18,940 nt of DNA from JAGOQQ01 sp031973235 (GCA_031973235.1 DALYDM010000011.1:1-18940), one strand, 5' to 3'; counted from the stretch's first letter, positions 6,521-13,460 are shown. Numbers and translations: made by a program. The notes: generated by a model from the sequence alone, not told the origin.

Positions 6521-6595
6521 ATAATTAATGTACTTTTGTGGACTTCTATTTCGAGAATACGCTGTTTGATAAAAATTGCAAGTTTTGAATAATTT

Positions 6596-6621
6596 AAAAA
6601 ACCGACATATGTCGATTTTTT
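6596..6621. terminator. Bidirectional terminator between the two NYN genes
   Basis: A CGACATATGTCG palindrome is flanked by an A6 tract and a T6 tract. It lies 8 nt after the stop of a conserved-looking extra reading frame (6629) but 115 nt after the nominal stop of the upstream NYN gene. Confidence 0.8.
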
Positions 6622-6628
6622 AAATGCA

Positions 6629-6787
6629 TTATTTGATGAACCTGTTGCGGGATTTTTGAACAGTATGGATTAAGTTTCCAATATAGCCCTCTTTGTGTAA
6701 ATCTGCGTACAGTTCATGAAAGTCCGCGTCTCTATTTATCTCCCTATCAAGTACTTTCTTGGGTTTTCTGATAAGTCCATGAAGTCG
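6629..6787 (-). other. Possible frameshifted C-terminal extension of NYN copy 2
   Basis: In the -1 frame relative to NYN copy 2, an open frame of 52 codons runs past the NYN stop to a TAA at 6629-6631 and includes DFHELYADLHKEGYIGNL. It has no start codon of its own: its only upstream ATG is followed at once by TGA. The two frames overlap across A-AAC-CCA (minus strand, 6760-6766), which fits the X-XXY-YYZ slippery pattern. The terminator at 6596-6621 follows this frame closely, as for other genes here. It could be a programmed frameshift, an indel (real or sequencing), or chance. Confidence 0.35.
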
Positions 6788-7242
6788 TCACATGCTTCAC
6801 GAAGTTTACTTGAAGAAGATTTTCCAAATGAAACAACTTCGACTTGGATCCCAGAATGAATTTGAAGATATTCGACAAGAGGAATAAAATCACCATCTCC
6901 AGAGAGTATGATTATTGCATCGAGTTTTGGAGCCATGGTGATTGCATCTACTGCAAGTCCTACATCCCAGTCTCCCTTTTTTGCTCCACCTGTAAATATT
7001 TGAAGATCCTTTGTCTTTGTTTCGACACCCATTTTTGTGAGTGCATCAAAAAATCCTTTTTCGTCCCCAGCTTCTGAAGTGATGACATATGCAATAGCTC
7101 GGATAAGTTTTCGTCCTGCAAGTGCTTCTTTGATTATTGTTTGAAAATTAACTTTTCTTTTGTATAAATTTTTTGCGCTGTGATACAGATTTTGTGTATC
7201 GATAAATATTCCCACGCGCTGTTCGGGATGTTTGATTATCAT
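6736..7242 (-). CDS. LabA-like NYN domain protein (putative RNase), copy 2
   Basis: Paralogue of the downstream NYN gene: RVGIFIDTQNLY (D15, N18), DWDVGLAVDA and LSGDGDF hold the acidic centre of NYN/LabA proteins. 168 residues with the start chosen here, ATG at 7240-7242, because it leaves 8 residues before the conserved RVGI strand, like the paralogue. An upstream in-frame ATG at 7317 would add 25 residues of low quality. The C-terminus ends in DLSENPRKYLIGR, but a second reading frame continues downstream (see 6629-6787). Upstream lies a 14-bp perfect palindrome (7336-7349). Tandem NYN genes between rpsO and pnp suggest an RNA-decay role (inference). Confidence 0.88.
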   Translation of the reverse strand: MIIKHPEQRVGIFIDTQNLYHSAKNLYKRKVNFQTIIKEALAGRKLIRAIAYVITSEAGDEKGFFDALTKMGVETKTKDLQIFTGGAKKGDWDVGLAVDAITMAPKLDAIIILSGDGDFIPLVEYLQIHSGIQVEVVSFGKSSSSKLREACDDFMDLSENPRKYLIGR

Positions 7243-7335
7243 AAAAAATTGCCATAAGGCTTTAGATACTAAGCACTTAAAATTTCTGCCTGTATCTTTA
7301 AATATTAAAAATCGCAATGTGTTTGTGCAAAGAAC

Positions 7336-7349
7336 TTATACTAGTATAA
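7336..7349. promoter_or_regulatory. 14-bp perfect palindrome upstream of NYN copy 2
   Basis: TTATACTAGTATAA, identical on both strands, contains a TATACT -10-like box in each direction. It lies 107 nt before the chosen NYN start (19 nt before the alternative start at 7317). It could be an operator, a promoter, or both. Confidence 0.4.
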
Positions 7350-7383
7350 CGTATTCTTTGTTGTCTATCATTATGTTTTTTCC

Positions 7384-7475
7384 AATCCTCCTCATTTGAA
7401 ACACGGATATTTTTCTGGTGAAAAATTCCTATACTCGCGCCGTCGCGCTCCGTAATGTTTCAAATGAGGAGGATT
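7384..7475. repeat. Structured element with 20-bp perfect inverted repeats
   Basis: The ends (7384-7403 and 7456-7475) are a perfect 20-bp inverted repeat; the left arm holds CCTCCT and the right arm AGGAGG. Just inside, CGG pairs with CCG. The interior holds a 7-bp hairpin (ATTTTTC TGGT GAAAAAT) and a GC-rich part around GCGCCGTCGCGC. The result is a cloverleaf-like fold of about 92 nt. Neither flank has a T tract close to the stem, so it is not a normal terminator. It may be a non-autonomous mobile repeat or a structured RNA. Confidence 0.6.
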
Positions 7476-7532
7476 CTGGTTTTTTGAAAACCAAAGAAAG
7501 ATATTTTGTTTTATGCATGTATGAAACTAATA

Positions 7533-7563
7533 AAAAAACAACGTTTATGCAACGTTGTTTTTT
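7533..7563. terminator. Terminator of rpsO
   Basis: AAAAAACAACGTT, loop TATGC, AACGTTGTTTTTT: a 13-bp perfect stem with A and T tracts. It lies 27 nt after the rpsO stop on the minus strand, so rpsO is at least partly monocistronic. Confidence 0.88.
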
Positions 7564-7589
7564 AGCGTAGAGTTCGCATTTGTTTGCTA

Positions 7590-7853
7590 CTAACTAAGCT
7601 TCATCTTTTTGACAATTTCTGCGTGAAGAGCCTTGTCTTTTCTTTCAAGATATTTAAGATGACTTCGTCGATCTGCAACCATCTTGATAAGTCCTCGTCG
7701 TGAGTGATTGTCTTTTTTGTGTTTCTTCAAATGTCCTGCAAGTTCGTCAATTCGTGCTGACAAAATGGCGATCTGTGTAGGAGATGACCCTGTGTCCTTT
7801 TCGTGGATTTGAGCCTTTTTTATAACTGATGATTTTTTCTTTGCTGTTAACAT
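7590..7853 (-). CDS. rpsO: 30S ribosomal protein S15
   Basis: Primary-binding protein of the small subunit that contacts 16S rRNA and the 50S bridge. 87 residues, close to the usual 88-89. Family signatures are clear: DTGSSPTQIAILSARIDEL (21-39), LKKHKKDNHSRRGL (42-55), and the C-terminal RRSHLKYLERKD (62-73). The ATG at 7851-7853 lies only 9 nt downstream of a TATTAT -10 box, so the mRNA has almost no leader; this would leave no room for the translational autoregulatory leader known for E. coli rpsO. Downstream on the same strand come two NYN genes and pnp. Confidence 0.97.
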   Translation of the reverse strand: MLTAKKKSSVIKKAQIHEKDTGSSPTQIAILSARIDELAGHLKKHKKDNHSRRGLIKMVADRRSHLKYLERKDKALHAEIVKKMKLS

Positions 7854-7862
7854 TGCTCTTGC

Positions 7863-7891
7863 ATAATATCATATATTATTTAAAAAAGCAA
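7863..7891 (-). promoter_or_regulatory. rpsO promoter (leaderless arrangement)
   Basis: Minus-strand -35 TTGCTT (7886-7891), 17-nt spacer, -10 TATTAT (7863-7868). Transcription would start 2-3 nt before the rpsO ATG. Confidence 0.6.
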
Positions 7892-8021
7892 GACCTATTC
7901 GTATAGTAAAAATAATGTCCATTTTTGTGATGCTAAATGAAAATTTATCTAGTGACACTCAGATACCCCAAGGAAAATCGCCCTGTCTAGTATTCCATAG
8001 TGAGAAAATTTCAAATAAAAA

Positions 8022-8045
8022 TCCGGCAGAAATGCTTCTGCCGGA
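8022..8045 (-). terminator. Terminator of the 8051 membrane-protein gene
   Basis: TCCGGCAGAA / TTCTGCCGGA, 10-bp perfect stem, loop ATGC, followed on the minus strand by TTTTTATTTG. It lies just 5 nt after the stop codon. Confidence 0.87.
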
Positions 8046-8050
8046 AGTGT

Positions 8051-8452
8051 TCATTTAATGTCTGAAATTCGTTCAATCTTCGGTTTGAGGAAAGAAAAAA
8101 AGATGCTTGTAATCCATGTTGGTATGTATGCCATAAGGATTGTAGTAATCAACGGAATATGTCCAATTTTGGTGAAGGATCCAACCACATGCAGTGCGAA
8201 ATACAGCACCATCCAGCACACTGTCAAAGAAGATATTTTTTCCAAAACCTTCCCCTTTTCAATAAGTTCCTTTTTGTGCCAAATGATATTTTCGATTGGA
8301 TATATCACTAGGCAGTATATTGCCCCACCAATTAAAAATACTGCGACAAGTATAATCCAAATGACTATCCCAGGATTTTCGTGATCGTGGTGTTCCATAC
8401 CATAACCACCATACGTACCATCGTTTTGTTCGATGTTTTCTTTTGTTTTCAT
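8051..8452 (-). CDS. Small membrane protein of unknown function
   Basis: 133 residues from the ATG at 8450-8452 (an in-frame TTG two codons earlier is less likely). A short hydrophilic, histidine-containing N-terminus (GMEHHDHENPG) is followed by three predicted membrane segments: IVIWIILVAVFLIGGAIYCL, a middle one around LTVCWMVLYFALHVVGSF, and PLITTILMAYIPTWITSIFF. The C-terminus is basic. I do not recognise a family. It is a single-gene unit with its own terminator, convergent with nothing and divergent from the Xer gene at 8532. Confidence 0.75.
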   Translation of the reverse strand: MKTKENIEQNDGTYGGYGMEHHDHENPGIVIWIILVAVFLIGGAIYCLVIYPIENIIWHKKELIEKGKVLEKISSLTVCWMVLYFALHVVGSFTKIGHIPLITTILMAYIPTWITSIFFSFLKPKIERISDIK

Positions 8453-8519
8453 GTTCAAATATGCGTTTGTTTAATTCACTTATAGCACAAATTTAAATTT
8501 AGTCCTATTTGCTTTTTGC

Positions 8520-8525
8520 TATACT
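8520..8525 (+). promoter_or_regulatory. -10 box of the Xer gene (leaderless arrangement)
   Basis: TATACT, 6 nt before the ATG at 8532. A transcript would begin at or within a base or two of the start codon. The -35 region is weak. Confidence 0.5.
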
Positions 8526-8531
8526 GTAGTT

Positions 8532-9491
8532 ATGAGTTCAGTCTTAGAAAGATATAAACGTGAATTTCTAGAGCACGTAGAAATTGAAAAAGGAAATAGT
8601 CTGAAAACCGTCGAAAACTACGACAGGTATATTTCACGCTTTCTTGGATTTGCGAAAGTGTCAGACCCAAAAGATATTAGTGATGACATGCTTCGAGAGT
8701 ACAGACTTCACTTAAATAGAGAACCAGGAATGAAAATCAAAGGTCAACAATCTGGAACACTCAAGAAAAATACTCAAAATTATCATCTAATTGCACTACG
8801 AGTATTTTTGAAATATTTAATGAAACGTGGTGTGACTTCTCTTTCTCCCGACAAAATAGAACTCGCAAAAGTGAAACCCCGCAGTCTTGATTTGATTGGT
8901 GGTGATGAACTATCTCGACTTTTGAATGCACCGAAAATGGCTTTGTCTTCTGAGAAGTCTACACCAGAAGACAAAGAGCGAGCATTGAGAGATTCAGCTA
9001 TTTTGGAACTCTTTTTTTCTACAGGACTTCGTCTTTCAGAACTTTGTTCTCTCAATCGAGACTTGGATTTATCAAAAGATGAATTTTCAATTCGAGGAAA
9101 AGGCGAAAAAGTGCGCGTAGTTTTCCTTTCTGAGTCCGCAAAAGATTCTATAAGAAAATATTTACATGTACGCAAGGATATGGATGAACCTTTGTTTGTA
9201 AATAAAGCAAAAGTAAAATCAAAGAATTCTCGAAGTGATTCACGTCTTACTCCGCGCTCGATAGAGCGACTTGTAAAACACTATGCAATCATGGCAGGAA
9301 TATCAAAGAAGGTCACACCTCATGTCATACGTCACTCGTTTGCGACAGACCTTCTTTCAAATGGTGCAGACATTCGAAGTGTTCAAATGATGTTGGGTCA
9401 TGCAAATATTGCAACAACACAAATATATACACATGTGACTGATGCGCAACTTCGCGAGGTTCACAAAAAGTTTCATAGTAAAGGAAAATAA
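8532..9491 (+). CDS. xer: Xer-type tyrosine recombinase
   Basis: Site-specific recombinase, most likely the chromosome-dimer resolvase acting at dif. 319 residues. The N-terminal SAM-like core-binding domain covers about 1-100. The catalytic domain has the full tyrosine-recombinase set: R167 (TGLRLSE), the beta-hairpin lysine in GKGEK (189-193), H264 and R267 (HVIRH), H290 (LGH) and the nucleophile Y299 (QIYTH). No extra insertion of the integron-integrase kind is apparent between the catalytic motifs. Only one Xer is seen here, as in lineages with a single-recombinase XerH/XerS/XerA-like system, so I leave C or D unassigned. It is monocistronic, ending in a terminator that overlaps its stop codon. 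Confidence 0.92.
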   Translation: MSSVLERYKREFLEHVEIEKGNSLKTVENYDRYISRFLGFAKVSDPKDISDDMLREYRLHLNREPGMKIKGQQSGTLKKNTQNYHLIALRVFLKYLMKRGVTSLSPDKIELAKVKPRSLDLIGGDELSRLLNAPKMALSSEKSTPEDKERALRDSAILELFFSTGLRLSELCSLNRDLDLSKDEFSIRGKGEKVRVVFLSESAKDSIRKYLHVRKDMDEPLFVNKAKVKSKNSRSDSRLTPRSIERLVKHYAIMAGISKKVTPHVIRHSFATDLLSNGADIRSVQMMLGHANIATTQIYTHVTDAQLREVHKKFHSKGK

Positions 9492-9521
9492 AAAACCCAC
9501 GCAAATGCGCGGGCGTTTTTT
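9491..9521. terminator. Shared terminator between convergent genes
   Basis: AAAAACCCACGCA, then TGCGCGGGCGTTTTTT, a stem with one mismatch and T tracts in both directions. It serves the Xer gene (+) and the membrane-protein gene at 9520 (-); both stop codons touch it. Confidence 0.85.
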
Positions 9522-9897
9522 AATATACCGATGGTCGGTCTTTTTTGATGTCGGTAAAATACCGCACAGCTTTTATTGATAGTGAACAAAAAAATACAAC
9601 GACGAACGCTATTCCTAGCTGAAGTGGCTCGGTAGGTACAATCTTTAATGGAATGTTCACAATACTTATCACAATGAAAAGAATATTTATTATCAAAATT
9701 GCTCGTGTGTCACCCTTTTGACTCCAACGGGCAACCCACTTGCTTTCATGTATGGGTTGATAGCTTCCGCTTGTCGATAGTACATACATTATCGAAATCA
9801 TTATTGTTATTCCTGCAATAATGAGCAGTAGTTGTTTCAAATCTGCAGTCCCTAAGATGTCAGGAGTAGCAAGTAGTAGGCTTAGGAATTTTGTCAT
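9520..9897 (-). CDS. Small membrane protein of unknown function
   Basis: 125 residues, ATG at 9895-9897. Three hydrophobic stretches: LKQLLLIIAGITIMISIMYVL (20-40), TRAILIINILFIVISIVNIPL (63-83) and QLGIAFVVVFFCSLSIKAV (92-110). A cytosolic-looking loop with SKWVARWSQKGD joins the first two. No family recognised. Convergent with the Xer gene and sharing its terminator. Confidence 0.75.
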   Translation of the reverse strand: MTKFLSLLLATPDILGTADLKQLLLIIAGITIMISIMYVLSTSGSYQPIHESKWVARWSQKGDTRAILIINILFIVISIVNIPLKIVPTEPLQLGIAFVVVFFCSLSIKAVRYFTDIKKDRPSVY

Positions 9898-9956
9898 GAC
9901 GCTATGTTTTTAAGGTTTACTTTTATCCTATACCCATTTTATTTTTTTGCAAATAA

Positions 9957-9987
9957 AAATCCCCTTGTGGTTAAGGCAAGGGGATTT
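9957..9987 (-). terminator. Terminator of the receiver / membrane-protein operon
   Basis: AAATCCCCTTG / CAAGGGGATTT, 11-bp perfect stem, 9-nt loop, followed on the minus strand by TTTATTTG. It lies 24 nt after the stop at 10012. Confidence 0.87.
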
Positions 9988-10011
9988 CGACTTTCGTTCT
10001 AGGATACTACG

Positions 10012-10275
10012 TTAAATGGGTAGTCCTAGATCGTCGATGTTTGTTTGCATACTGGATTTCAGCGATATCGACTGACTTGTCCTCTCTCTCTTGTTGTTTG
10101 TTGGGACAACTGAGGTAATAGAGGGTAAGTACACAAGACCGAGTATTACAGTGAAAATTCCAGTTACTTGAAGCATGATTAGCCTCATGTGGTTATATTT
10201 AAAGAACGGAATATCAATATATAGCAAACTCAAAAATAATGCAAGAAAATAGCGCCACGTAGTTTGTGGCGCCAT
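10012..10275 (-). CDS. Small membrane protein following the receiver gene
   Basis: 87 residues from the ATG at 10273-10275, which lies 7 nt after the upstream gene's stop. An in-frame TTG at 10296 would overlap that gene and seems less likely. Two predicted membrane segments: WRYFLALFLSLLYIDIPFF (7-25) and LIMLQVTGIFTVILGLVYL (32-50), then a hydrophilic serine-rich tail of about 35 residues. No family recognised. Probably co-transcribed with the degenerate receiver gene, so the two may act together. Confidence 0.65.
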   Translation of the reverse strand: MAPQTTWRYFLALFLSLLYIDIPFFKYNHMRLIMLQVTGIFTVILGLVYLPSITSVVPTNNKRERTSQSISLKSSMQTNIDDLGLPI

Positions 10276-10282
10276 CACAATA

Positions 10283-10726
10283 CTAGAATGCACCAAGCCA
10301 GTTTCTAAGCATGCTCAGAAACGCTGATTCATTTCCTGGGAAATGATTTCGTTGTAGTTCTGATTCAGAACCATGACCTTTTATGAATCGGTCGACCGGG
10401 ATGAGTTTAGCCAATTCTCCTTTTTGCGAATTAACTATTTCTGCATACATGCTAAAAATAATAATTCGAGCATGTGCAGGTTGGGTGTTTCGAATTTGAT
10501 GAATAATTTCTATTTCGTCTTCATCTCCATCTTGAAATTCAAGCATGAGTATGTCGATATCAACACGCTCCTCAAGATATTTCAATAATGAATCATGGGA
10601 ATAACATAGAAGTATTCCAATAGAATATGTGTGTGTGATTTTTTCTATTGTTACTTTGATATTTTCCCCAAACTGCTTGTCTGGTGTATAGATAAGTATT
10701 GTTTTTTGCTCTCTTTCGGTTGTCAT
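10283..10726 (-). CDS. Degenerate response-regulator receiver domain protein
   Basis: 147 residues with a CheY-like pattern: a first strand TILIYTPDK, a phospho-acceptor strand DILMLEF, a helix ending EIEIIHQIR, the strand RIIIFSMYAE with the conserved Ser switch (S92), and FIKG with the conserved lysine (K116). The phospho-acceptor aspartate is replaced by glutamate (E63), and the N-terminal acidic pair is reduced to TPD. Glu often mimics the phosphorylated state, so it may be constitutively active or phosphorylation-independent (inference). No output domain. It is followed 7 nt downstream by a membrane-protein gene. Confidence 0.65.
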   Translation of the reverse strand: MTTEREQKTILIYTPDKQFGENIKVTIEKITHTYSIGILLCYSHDSLLKYLEERVDIDILMLEFQDGDEDEIEIIHQIRNTQPAHARIIIFSMYAEIVNSQKGELAKLIPVDRFIKGHGSESELQRNHFPGNESAFLSMLRNWLGAF

Positions 10727-10784
10727 TGGTGCATGTTTTTTATTACTATAGACTTCTTTTGCTATTAGTCAAACAATGACCACA

Positions 10785-10813
10785 TTGTTGTATAGTGTTT
10801 TTTGTTCTATAAC
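10785..10813 (+). promoter_or_regulatory. Promoter of xth (leaderless arrangement)
   Basis: -35 TTGTTG (10785-10790), 17-nt spacer, -10 TATAAC (10808-10813), 6 nt before the ATG. Confidence 0.55.
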
Positions 10814-10819
10814 TAAGAT

Positions 10820-11590
10820 ATGAAAATTCTCACTTGGAATACAAATGGAATTCGAGCGACACATCGAGACGGCCTTTTTCTCCCTCTTTTCAAAAAATAT
10901 TCTCCAGACACGGTGTGTCTTCAGGAGACAAAAGCCGAACTATCTCAACTTCCTGATGAGGTAGTGAATGTTGATGGGTATCATTCATATTTTGAATCAT
11001 CTAAAACACGAAAAGGATATAGTGGTGTGGCAGTGTATACAAAAGTAAAACCTGACAAGGTTGAGTACGGAATCGGAGTAAAAGAATGTGATGATGAAGG
11101 TCGCACACTCGTGCTTTATTTTGGGAAAAGAATTTTAATCAATTGTTATTTTCCAAATGGTGGTGGTGCACCAGAGCGACTTGAATACAAACTTCGTTTT
11201 TATGATGAGTTTTTGAAATTTATTGAGAGAAAGAAAGCGCAAGGATTTGAGGTGATTTTTTGTGGTGATGTAAATGTTGCACATGAGGAAATAGACCTTG
11301 CTCGTCCAAAAGAGAATGTTACACATGTAGGATTCTTGCCAGTTGAACGTGCATGGGTAGATGAAGTGATTTCATGCGGATATATCGATGTGTTTCGTCA
11401 TGTATATCCAAACAAAACTGATGCATACACTTACTGGGATCAAAAGTCTCGCGCTCGAGATCGAAATGTTGGATGGAGAATTGATTATTTTTTTGTATCA
11501 CAATCTTTGATAAAAAAAGTACAATCAATTTCAATTGAGAGTGAATATTTTGGAAGTGATCACTGCCCTGTTGTACTTGATATCAAATAG
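10820..11590 (+). CDS. xth: Exodeoxyribonuclease III (AP endonuclease)
   Basis: Base-excision repair enzyme: cuts DNA 5' of abasic sites and degrades from 3' ends. 256 residues, typical of the ExoIII branch of the EEP fold. Visible active-site motifs: TWNTNGIRA (N7), LQETKA (E36), NCYFPNGG (Y110), GDVNVAHEEIDL (D150, N152), WRIDYFF (D222) and the C-terminal GSDHCPV (D247, H248). Complete and uninterrupted. The start is fixed by the -10 box 6 nt upstream. No clear terminator follows; the next gene begins 62 nt later on the same strand. Confidence 0.97.
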   Translation: MKILTWNTNGIRATHRDGLFLPLFKKYSPDTVCLQETKAELSQLPDEVVNVDGYHSYFESSKTRKGYSGVAVYTKVKPDKVEYGIGVKECDDEGRTLVLYFGKRILINCYFPNGGGAPERLEYKLRFYDEFLKFIERKKAQGFEVIFCGDVNVAHEEIDLARPKENVTHVGFLPVERAWVDEVISCGYIDVFRHVYPNKTDAYTYWDQKSRARDRNVGWRIDYFFVSQSLIKKVQSISIESEYFGSDHCPVVLDIK

Positions 11591-11652
11591 TCTTGCGAAT
11601 TTTTAATGGCGTGCTACTGTATGCTTCTGAACCTTAAACAAAAAAATATTGT

Positions 11653-12120
11653 ATGTATCAAGAAAAATCATCTTCACCTCACACTCAAAAACATCTCAGT
11701 CACTTTTGGGTGACTCTGTTCGTGTTTATTCTTGCAGGAATTCTAGTGTTGGTACTTACAGCAAGTATGGTTGGAACTATCCTCCCTGTTATATGCTCGA
11801 TAGTATTTAGTGTTGCGGTATATAATTTGCCACAAGTTATTAGTCATCGCCAAAAACGGTTGAGACGTTTGAGGGTATACTGTACCACTGGATCAGTGAT
11901 AGTCTTTGCTTGTTTTGTTGGAATTATACTTATTGAAGCTTTAGAAAAAAATAATACATATCACTTTGAATATATTAGAGGTGTTCAATGTGTTATTATT
12001 GCAACATATCTTGCAACTTCAGCAATCATTAGCAAACGATTTGATAAAGATGAACGGCATATTGAGAATCTCAAAGAGAAATCTCACACTCACAACACTC
12101 ATACCACATTACATTCATGA
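11653..12120 (+). CDS. Membrane protein of unknown function
   Basis: 155 residues. Four predicted membrane segments: FWVTLFVFILAGILVLVLTA (about 18-37), ILPVICSIVFSVAVYNL (43-59), VYCTTGSVIVFACFVGIILI (74-93) and YIRGVQCVIIATYLATSAII (107-126). A basic loop (HRQKRLRRLR) sits between the second and third. The C-terminus is histidine- and threonine-rich (KSHTHNTHTTLHS). No family recognised. A possible promoter (TTGCGA-16-TACTGT, 11593-11620) lies between it and xth. It ends at a strong terminator. Confidence 0.75.
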   Translation: MYQEKSSSPHTQKHLSHFWVTLFVFILAGILVLVLTASMVGTILPVICSIVFSVAVYNLPQVISHRQKRLRRLRVYCTTGSVIVFACFVGIILIEALEKNNTYHFEYIRGVQCVIIATYLATSAIISKRFDKDERHIENLKEKSHTHNTHTTLHS

Positions 12121-12128
12121 GAATACAT

Positions 12129-12151
12129 AAGCGGGAACCACCCGCTTTTTT
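12129..12151 (+). terminator. Terminator after the 11653 gene
   Basis: AAGCGGG / CCCGCTT with loop AACCA, followed by TTTTAATTT. Confidence 0.88.
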
Positions 12152-12154
12152 AAT

Positions 12155-12182
12155 TTGACTATTTTTATTTTTGCTGTAGTCT
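12155..12182 (+). promoter_or_regulatory. Promoter of the 12210 gene
   Basis: -35 TTGACT (12155-12160), 16-nt spacer, -10 TAGTCT (12177-12182). It starts directly after the preceding terminator's T tract. Confidence 0.55.
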
Positions 12183-12209
12183 GGTGACAGAACAAAAAAA
12201 AAGAACATA

Positions 12210-12812
12210 ATGAAAAAAATCCTAGGAATGGCATGTATTCTTATCTTGAATTTGTATCCATGTGATACTCATGCACAAAACAATGTTGGTATCCAACTCT
12301 TTGGTGGTGTTGGATACAGTCCTCGAGAACGCGCCGGAGAAAAAATGCATTTTGGTTTTGGATATGACAAAGAATTATTTAATGGTAATAGTTTTATTGG
12401 AATATCCATGTCCGGAAAGCGTCAAATCTTGCGGCAAGAAACAGATACCTCCGCTGCTGCAAGATCATTTTATGTTTTGGAGACAACGACAGGGTTGTCG
12501 ATAAACGAAGAGAGATCAAAGCTATTTGCTGGACCAGTTGTGATTATTGGTGGTGGTGTGTGTTGGGATAATTGGAAACTTGATGGTCCATTTCCTGTAT
12601 TTTTTTCGACTGCACTGCAGCTTAATATCAATGTTCCAAATGATATTGAGTTTGGAGAAGAAAAATTCGGGATAGGATTTTTCGGGCGATGTGTATATCA
12701 AAATTTTTATTATCGTGTCGAAGGTGAAATAAATCCCCCGTCTCAATCACGAGTCAATCCAATGATCGCGTATGAGTTTGGGTTGAGGCTCACATTAAAA
12801 GGTTCTGACTGA
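12210..12812 (+). CDS. Secreted protein of unknown function, beta-rich
   Basis: 200 residues with a clear signal peptide: basic MKK, hydrophobic ILGMACILILNLYP, likely cleavage after A22 (THA-Q). The mature part is rich in glycine, aromatic residues and alternating hydrophobic stretches (VGIQLFGGVGY, MHFGFGYD, FGIGFFGRCVY, FGLRLTL at the end), a pattern that looks like beta strands and recalls small outer-membrane beta-barrels. Patescibacteria are usually thought to lack an outer membrane, so a secreted beta-sandwich is just as possible. No family recognised. Possible start aid: AAAAAGAACATA before the ATG. It has its own promoter and terminator. Confidence 0.75.
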   Translation: MKKILGMACILILNLYPCDTHAQNNVGIQLFGGVGYSPRERAGEKMHFGFGYDKELFNGNSFIGISMSGKRQILRQETDTSAAARSFYVLETTTGLSINEERSKLFAGPVVIIGGGVCWDNWKLDGPFPVFFSTALQLNINVPNDIEFGEEKFGIGFFGRCVYQNFYYRVEGEINPPSQSRVNPMIAYEFGLRLTLKGSD

Positions 12813-12820
12813 AAAGGTCT

Positions 12821-12848
12821 AAAGTGTCTCTCACGAGACACTTTTTTT
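12821..12848 (+). terminator. Terminator after the 12210 gene
   Basis: AAAGTGTCTC TCAC GAGACACTTT, a 10-bp perfect stem with a TTTTTTT tail, 8 nt after the stop codon. Confidence 0.9.
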
Positions 12849-12878
12849 ATTATTAAATTGGAGTTAGAATGTGCGTAT

Positions 12879-13337
12879 ATGAAAATGAATGAATGGCCAC
12901 CCGAGTCAAAACTAAAAGAAATGGTGCAAATAGAGGATAAATCACAAGTAAGTGCAGATTTTATAAACGAATATACTTTTCCTCTTGGTTTTTTAAACTT
13001 GCTTTTGTCTGGTGATTTTAATATCGAAGACCAGTCTGATATCGATGAAATTATGAATTCATTTAAAATGATTAAAGAAAAGGGGATTCGCACATATGAA
13101 GAGAGATTTCCCTCAAATGAATTTCAAAATCCAGTTAATGAATCAAATGAGCTTGTTGTGGAAGAAATAGATAAAAGAATCGATCGTATTAAAGATGTAT
13201 TGCTTCAAGAATGGACACTTGAAGATATAGAAACTAAAAGGTCTGAACTTGAAGAAGCAAGAAATCAAATGCATGAAATTACGGCAATCGTTCGAAACGG
13301 CATTCCCTACCAAGATCTCATTGTTGAATCAAAATAA
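12879..13337 (+). CDS. Acidic alpha-helical protein of unknown function
   Basis: 152 residues from the ATG at 12879 (ATG at 12885 is equally possible; an in-frame TTG at 12858 would add seven residues and lies close to the preceding terminator). No signal peptide or membrane segment. It is rich in Glu and Asp. The C-terminal half (about 95-140, ELVVEEIDKRIDRIKDVLLQ and SELEEARNQMHEITAIV) looks helical and perhaps coiled-coil. No family recognised. The stop codon lies inside its terminator. Confidence 0.7.
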   Translation: MKMNEWPPESKLKEMVQIEDKSQVSADFINEYTFPLGFLNLLLSGDFNIEDQSDIDEIMNSFKMIKEKGIRTYEERFPSNEFQNPVNESNELVVEEIDKRIDRIKDVLLQEWTLEDIETKRSELEEARNQMHEITAIVRNGIPYQDLIVESK

Positions 13338-13364
13338 AATCACCAACATGGGTGATTTTATTTT
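13331..13364 (+). terminator. Terminator after the 12879 gene
   Basis: AAAATAAAATCACC / GGTGATTTTATTTT, a 14-bp perfect stem with a 6-nt loop. The gene's TAA lies within its left arm. Confidence 0.88.
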
Positions 13365-13422
13365 GTAAGACTATGGTGTTCAAACATATTTTTATTGTAA
13401 AAACCACCTCAGGTGTATATAA

Positions 13423-13450
13423 TTGACATATTTTAAATTTAGTGTATAGT
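13423..13450 (+). promoter_or_regulatory. Promoter of the Nudix gene
   Basis: -35 TTGACA (13423-13428, consensus), 16-nt spacer, -10 TATAGT (13445-13450), 10 nt before the ATG. Confidence 0.7.
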
Positions 13451-13460
13451 TACAAAAAAC

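Noticed and set aside
11605..11615. A further AATGGCG element after xth
   Set aside because: The hexamer occurs, but no complementary CGCC arm follows, so it is not a member of the hairpin family.
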